From positions 48,477,949 to 48,541,948 of the forward strand of contig OX387182.1 of assembly GCA_947561395.2 (NCBI GenBank): a stretch of DNA of 64,000 nucleotides, written 5' to 3'. The notes under the pieces were generated by a model. That model was not told the DNA's origin. It saw only the letters and a list, made by a program, of their open reading frames with translations, and made no database searches. The translations under genes were made by a program, and so were the position numbers. Positions 59,355-64,000 of the stretch are shown one piece after another. How positions within the stretch are numbered: position 1 is the stretch's first letter; every line of letters begins with the position of its first letter. Source of the DNA: Buxus sempervirens (lineage: Eukaryota; Streptophyta; Magnoliopsida; Buxales; Buxaceae).

Positions 59355-62062
59355 TGTAAAATCCCAAATTTTAATGAGATTAAAATTTATTATTTATAGT
59401 AATTAATTTATATCAATTGACAAAATTAGGTATATTGGAGAATTGAAAAAGTCAATCAAAGTTCTCGGGTGAATCAATTTGGGAAATTCTATTTAATAAA
59501 GGCGAGGAAAAATTAATTAATATTATTTGGGAGATTTAAATTGGTTTAATGATGTGGTAAATGGGTGATATAAATTAAATTAGGTCGTTAGTATAGGGTT
59601 TTCTGTGGAGTGGTGCAGCGGCGGATTGTGAATTGAGTTGCTGAGGGCGGCAACTATAAATACCAGTGCATTTGAGTTCGTTGGTTTCATTTTTGAACAT
59701 TTGAGCGACTGAATTGAGATCTGAGAGAGATGAAGTGGTGATCTAGGAGTTGGAGAATGGAGCTGTTTGGATTCTGTTCGAGAGAGGTAGAAGGTGCTTT
59801 GCGGTAGCATTTGAATCTCTTCCAGGTGCTGAGAATTTAGAGGTTAAATCCGAAATTCAGGTAAGAGGCAGTTGATTAGGTGAAAATTTATTGAGTTATC
59901 AGGATAATTGTAGAGCTCAAGAGATCTGATTTGGAATTGAAATTTAATAGAGATTTGTGCATTCGTCCATTTCTGGAATCAGCAATCAGATTTCATTTTC
60001 GAAATTGAAGAGGTTTCCTACGCAAAATTGCTTCTATCAGTAAGTAGCACAACCTGATTTTGTTTTGGATAATTTAAATTGATATGTGGCTGTGTTGAAT
60101 AGAGATCTGACGAATTCTCTGTTTCTGATGGAAATGTCGTTTAGAATTTTGTAGGATGTTCTTGTGCTTTAAGCACATTTGGATGCATGTTATTGAATCA
60201 TTATAGGATTAAAATGATGCTGGAAATTGTTTGAACATGAAGTGTTAGATCAAACTTGGGCAAATTCCAATTGCCGCAAGTCGTAGGATGTGAAAAAGGG
60301 AGGGCGCCTAGGATGGCCTACCTTCTGAGGTAGGCGCTAGTGCAAATTTTGGAGAAGGCCTAGGATTGCCTAGGATGGCCTACCTTCTGAGGTAGGCGCT
60401 AGTGCAAATTTTGGAGAAGGCCTAGGATTGCCTAGGATGGCCTACCTAGGGGAGGTAGGCGCTCATGCAAAAGTGTATAATTTTGTTTGGTTATGCTCTT
60501 AAAAGCTGTATTTTCATAAAATAAATGTGTAAAACATGTCCTAGATTACTTAAACAAAGGATTGAATTATCTAATTAAGATTTCTAGCTATGGTTTCATA
60601 CCAAGGTATTATGGAGGAATTAAAATATAAAGAGAAAGAAATTTCCAAAGCAAAACAGCTCTTGTTCTATACCTTATTAACTAATTTAAATCTTTAATTG
60701 TGGGAGAATAATTAAGGAATTATTCAGTAGAATGAAGGGACTGTTGGAAAATAAGTAAGGCTGGATTTGGGTTATGATCCAGGTATTAAAGATTGGAAAA
60801 TCAGCAAATTAAGTAAAGTGTTCTCATGAGTTCTAAGAACCTGTCCAAGACTTGCATTTTAGGAAGTGTAAAACCTCTTTAGAAATATTCTTGAGAGTTT
60901 AATTAGAGATGGTGAGAAGTGTTTTGGAGTGAAAACATAAATGCTGAAATAAGTGTATAAAAGAGGGATTGTATTCAATAAGCATGGTGTATTTGTTCAG
61001 ATTTCTAATTAGTTGAGTTATGATCATGGAAGTTAATATAAAGATTATTGTGAAGGTTTTGTTAGGATTAGACTACATCTGTGTTTTTGGAAATGCATTA
61101 GAAAATACCATTAAAGTTTCAATTAACCACAAGCGAAAAGATTTAGTGTTCCTAAGATGGAGTTAGGTGTGTGAGTAAAAGATATCTTTGGCCTATGTTA
61201 AATAGAGTGAATTAGAGTAATATTCATAGGGAAAAATTACTGTTTGAGTATAAAATAAATGTATCAAGTCTGAATTCAATAATACTACCAAAATTTGATA
61301 TCTATATGCAGATTTGCCGGTTTAACCGAGTTTTGGCAGTTTTACCAAATTTTGACTATCGAAGGGATTTTATGGAAATTAATGAAAGGAGCTTGTAAAA
61401 TTTATTATTGAAATAAAGATATGTCTATAAATTCTGATTTTGTGAATACGGTTGAACCTTGATTTATTAGCACTGGATTTCACCTCGGATTTGACGGGAT
61501 TGTCATGAGTATGTAATTTTTACATTGCACCGGTTTTATGTGGATTCTACGAAAAGAGAATTTTAAATTGAATATGAATGATTGGTTTTCTGGTTTGGAA
61601 TTGGTTTTCCTCCATGTACTTGGAGAGACAATTGTGATGCCCATGTACTTGGGTAGTTATGATACCTCCGTGTACTCGGGGATGCCCCATGTACTTGGGA
61701 TGTTGATACCTCTGTGTACTCAGAGATGCCCCGTGTACTCGGGATGATATGATTGAGATTGAGATGAGTTGTGCTTGCTAGATTTCACGGTTGGTTTTGG
61801 TTTTAGAGTCTAGTGGGCATAGCTCGATATGCATTCATGTTAGGAGCTAGTTAGTGGAAAGGATTGTTCTTTGCTAGTTGTAATACTTTGTTCACGCATG
61901 CGTTTACACTGTGTACTCAGTGAGGCCTGATCGTGTACTCGGCTGGCTACGGCTATCCCTCATTTTATCGTGTACTCGGACTGTGACTGGATTAGTACAT
62001 GCCAACCCATCATTGTACTGGATGGGTTCTCCCGCAATAAGACGATGACCGTGTACTCGGCA
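59355..62062 (+). mobile_element. Family 1 LTR, interrupted at 62063, right part outside the window
   Basis: Starts TGTAAAATCCC. The left flank ACCTA (59350-59354) is the presumed target. TATAAATAC is at 59655-59663; donor CAGTAAGTAGCAC has its GT at 60040-60041. A triplicated ~62-bp unit with GCCTACC/GGTAGGC hairpins occupies 60300-60475, then AT-rich sequence, then 'tgtacttggagatgcc' repeats (61608-61760) and 'gtgtactcggc' motifs (61900-62062). A minus-strand LTR inserts at 62063 before the acceptor is reached. ORFs inside have no domain. Confidence 0.8.
60300..60475. repeat. Triplicated ~62-bp unit with perfect hairpins
   Basis: GCCTACCTTCTGAGGTAGGC (60316-60335) is a hairpin with 7-bp arms. 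It recurs near 60378-60397 and, with a changed loop (TAGGGG), near 60440-60459, separated by GCTAGTGCAAATTTTGGAG spacers. Confidence 0.92.
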
Positions 62063-64000
62063 TGTAACGCCCCGGATCTGAGTCACGAAATAACACCGTA
62101 ACTCATCCCCGGAGGTTAATTTAAAACACAGGATCGCAATATCAGAGTGAAGGAAAAACATGAATACAACAAGAGCTATATAACAGAGTGCGCTAAAATA
62201 TTCCCAAACTAAAATAAAACTCACATGACCCAAGTAACTACCCTCAAGTATCGAGCTCTCCATGAGTATCTGAAAACAAAACAAAACAACGGGGTGAGAT
62301 ACGAATATCCCAGTGAGCAACACATGCATGCACAAATACATTTAGTTCAGTTCTAAAAACATGCCACGATTACAAATCATATACAACGATGATAACACGT
62401 ATAACCCAACAAAACTTCAACAATCTAATTTACTTCCGTGAGGAAAACCATCAAATAAACCAAGCAGTAAAGACGATATCAATTATGCATATAGCCGTAA
62501 AGTCACGTATAACCAGGTAGCAATATATCGAAGAAAACATAGTTCAACAACTCAGGTTTTTGAAATACTAGAGTGTTTATCATGGGCCACTCCGCACCAA
62601 TAGACCAGCGAATAAAACATATCACGTCAAACAAAAACAAAACCCCACAGTGGTCAATGTTATGCAATTATTTGATTGGTTAATCCACATGCCAGAGCTG
62701 CCTTCACACCTCCATGTACACAGTTCCGGTCCTCTCAGGGTTTCGGATACTCTGAAATGACGGCCTACTCAGGGTTTCGTCATCCAGTGCCGGCCTACTC
62801 CGGGTATCGGCACTGACAACCAGAACTACTCAGGGTATCTGGCTGCTCTACACTGGTAGTGGCAACACTTCGTGGCCATGCCATTTCCCCAATAAAACAA
62901 AGGCATCACATTACTAAGCTTAGATTCTGGATTCAGGATAAACTAAATCAAAACCGATAAATCGCCGATAAAACACTGCATTCAGTATGCACATCACAAG
63001 TTGTTCCAACCAGAACATCCACTCACAAGTGTTCCAACCAGAACATCCATTCACAAGTGTTCCAACCAGAACATCAACTCACAAGTGTTCCAACCAAAAC
63101 ATCCACTTACAAGTGTTCCAACCAGAACATCCATTCACAAGTGTTCCAACCAGAACATCAACTCACAAGTGTTCCAACCAGAACAGCAACTCATAAAATT
63201 CGAAGGTTCCCAATCTCACAACAACATTTTCATGCAATAACTTCCTTAAGTGCACCGTGCATTCAAAGGTGAACTAGCATAATAGTGTAGATGAAATTTC
63301 AGTAAAACAAATATGGTTTCAAAACTGACTTTTCAGAAGTAACACATTATACAGATTCTACTACAGCATCAAATCTTCGATTAAACATAAATCAGCGAAA
63401 CATCTATATTCTCAATTTCGCTTTCATAATCCAATCAATCAAAACGAATGTTGTAAAAACCTCAAAACACATTTTAGATGAGTGGGATTGTCTTAGGATC
63501 CCCTATAAGGTCACCATACCAAGAAGCAATCAATTCTGAGATAAAAAGTTTCGGACCTCAAAATATTCTAAGTTTGGTTAAAAACGTTGACTTTTGGTAT
63601 ATAATTTTTCTAGACAAATCCACAAGGAGTTTCGGGCTCAAATTTTGGTTGTAGTCTATTGATGGGTAAACACATCTCCTAGAATTTTCTGGGCTCCTGA
63701 ATCACTCGTCTGGGTATTAAACCCAAACCGGGCTTTTTGATTAAAACCGGGATTTAGGCATGAACTGGAAAGTTGACTTTTTATTGGCTGGGAATTAGAC
63801 CTTGGAAGTATTTTTATTAGTTCCAAATGGGGGGTAAAACCTTATTTACATGTAAAGACTTAAGTAAATGGAGCAATAAATACACAGGACATTTACTTAA
63901 ATGTCTTTCATGTAATTAAGGGGGCTATTTTCAACAAATTCTATAATTTGGTAAGTGTATTGGACTAGGCGCTCATTTCCTGAAGTGAGCGCTGAGTGGG
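62063..64000 (-). mobile_element. Family 1 LTR, minus strand, running out of the window
   Basis: The plus-strand view starts TGTAACGCCCCGGATCTGAG. Acceptor GTTTTCAG (AG = 62271-62270) is followed in sense by ATACTCATGGAGAG. Next come the 'aaaccctgagtaggcc' repeat (inverse at 62700-62860), a 28-bp minisatellite (63003-63200), the TTTACTTAAATGTC-type block with the empty hAT target (63849-63856), and a GCGCTCA/TGAGCGC hairpin (63969-63992). The donor and 5' end lie beyond 64000. Confidence 0.8.
63003..63200. repeat. 28-bp minisatellite, about seven copies
   Basis: The unit GTTCCAACCAGAACATCCAC is followed by TCACAAGT, with few substitutions. It is open in several frames as a by-product. It shares the ACAAGT..TCCAACC word with the 22-bp array at 20191-21104. 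Confidence 0.93.

Noticed and set aside
61904..62341. 145-codon minus-strand ORF across two LTRs
   Set aside because: It crosses the junction at 62063 between two different LTR insertions, so it cannot be an ancestral gene.

Overview
This is a window of nuclear DNA from a flowering plant, most likely a eudicot. The evidence is a plant-type MED15 (Mediator subunit) start, a FAR1/FRS-type gene, a Ulp1-protease gene with many introns, and dense plant transposon families with plant-style LTR, hAT and Harbinger signatures. I cannot name the species. Only one host gene looks intact: the first two coding exons of a MED15-like gene on the minus strand (1514-4447), which continues out of the window to the left. 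Everything else is transposons, decayed transposon-associated genes, tandem repeats and AT-rich DNA.

Layout. 1-4.9 kb: MED15 5' end with a 2.7 kb first coding intron. 4.9-6.2 kb: AT-rich DNA with hairpins. 6.2-10.0 kb: a duplicated ~550-600 bp segment flanking a 5'-truncated long LTR, which itself carries a 368 bp hAT MITE. 11.55-13.42 kb: a complete 1,866 bp TR-GAG retrotransposon (two LTRs, PBS, one Gag ORF, PPT, target duplication). 16.1-19.8 kb: a 14-exon Ulp1-like cysteine protease gene with two nonsense codons. 20.2-21.1 kb: a 22-bp minisatellite of about 41 copies. 23.0-25.8 kb: a gene for a 'putative plant transposon protein' domain, split by a 1,651 bp hAT element and carrying three nonsense codons. 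27.8-30.6 kb: a broken FAR1/FRS (MULE-transposase-like) gene. 31-34.5 kb: AT-rich DNA and a degenerate MITE-like block.

From 34.5 kb to the right edge the window is almost entirely very long LTR-like elements without any internal retroelement genes. A 4,069 bp solo LTR with perfect target duplication lies at 34544-38612. From 39359 onward one minus-strand LTR, which interrupts a Harbinger transposase remnant, hosts a multi-level nest of further solo LTRs. I could resolve the nest because most insertions have readable 5-bp target duplications: TCCGA, GAGAT/GAGAC, CAGAG, ACACC, GTTTT. Two LTR families are involved. Family 1 begins TGTAAAACCC and ends GGGGCGTTACA. Family 2 begins TGTAGACACC or similar and ends in a GC-rich ...GCACA with a GGCGACTCC block nearby.

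The least expected signals are inside these LTRs. Family 1 copies share a TATA box, a conserved 5' splice-site motif (GTAAGTAGCA) and, about 2.1 kb further on, a conserved 3' splice-site motif (TTTTCAG), as if the LTR carries its own leader intron. At matching positions the copies hold unrelated, copy-specific palindrome arrays and tandem repeats. In family 2 one copy's palindrome type is found both next to the TATA box and again past the splice donor.
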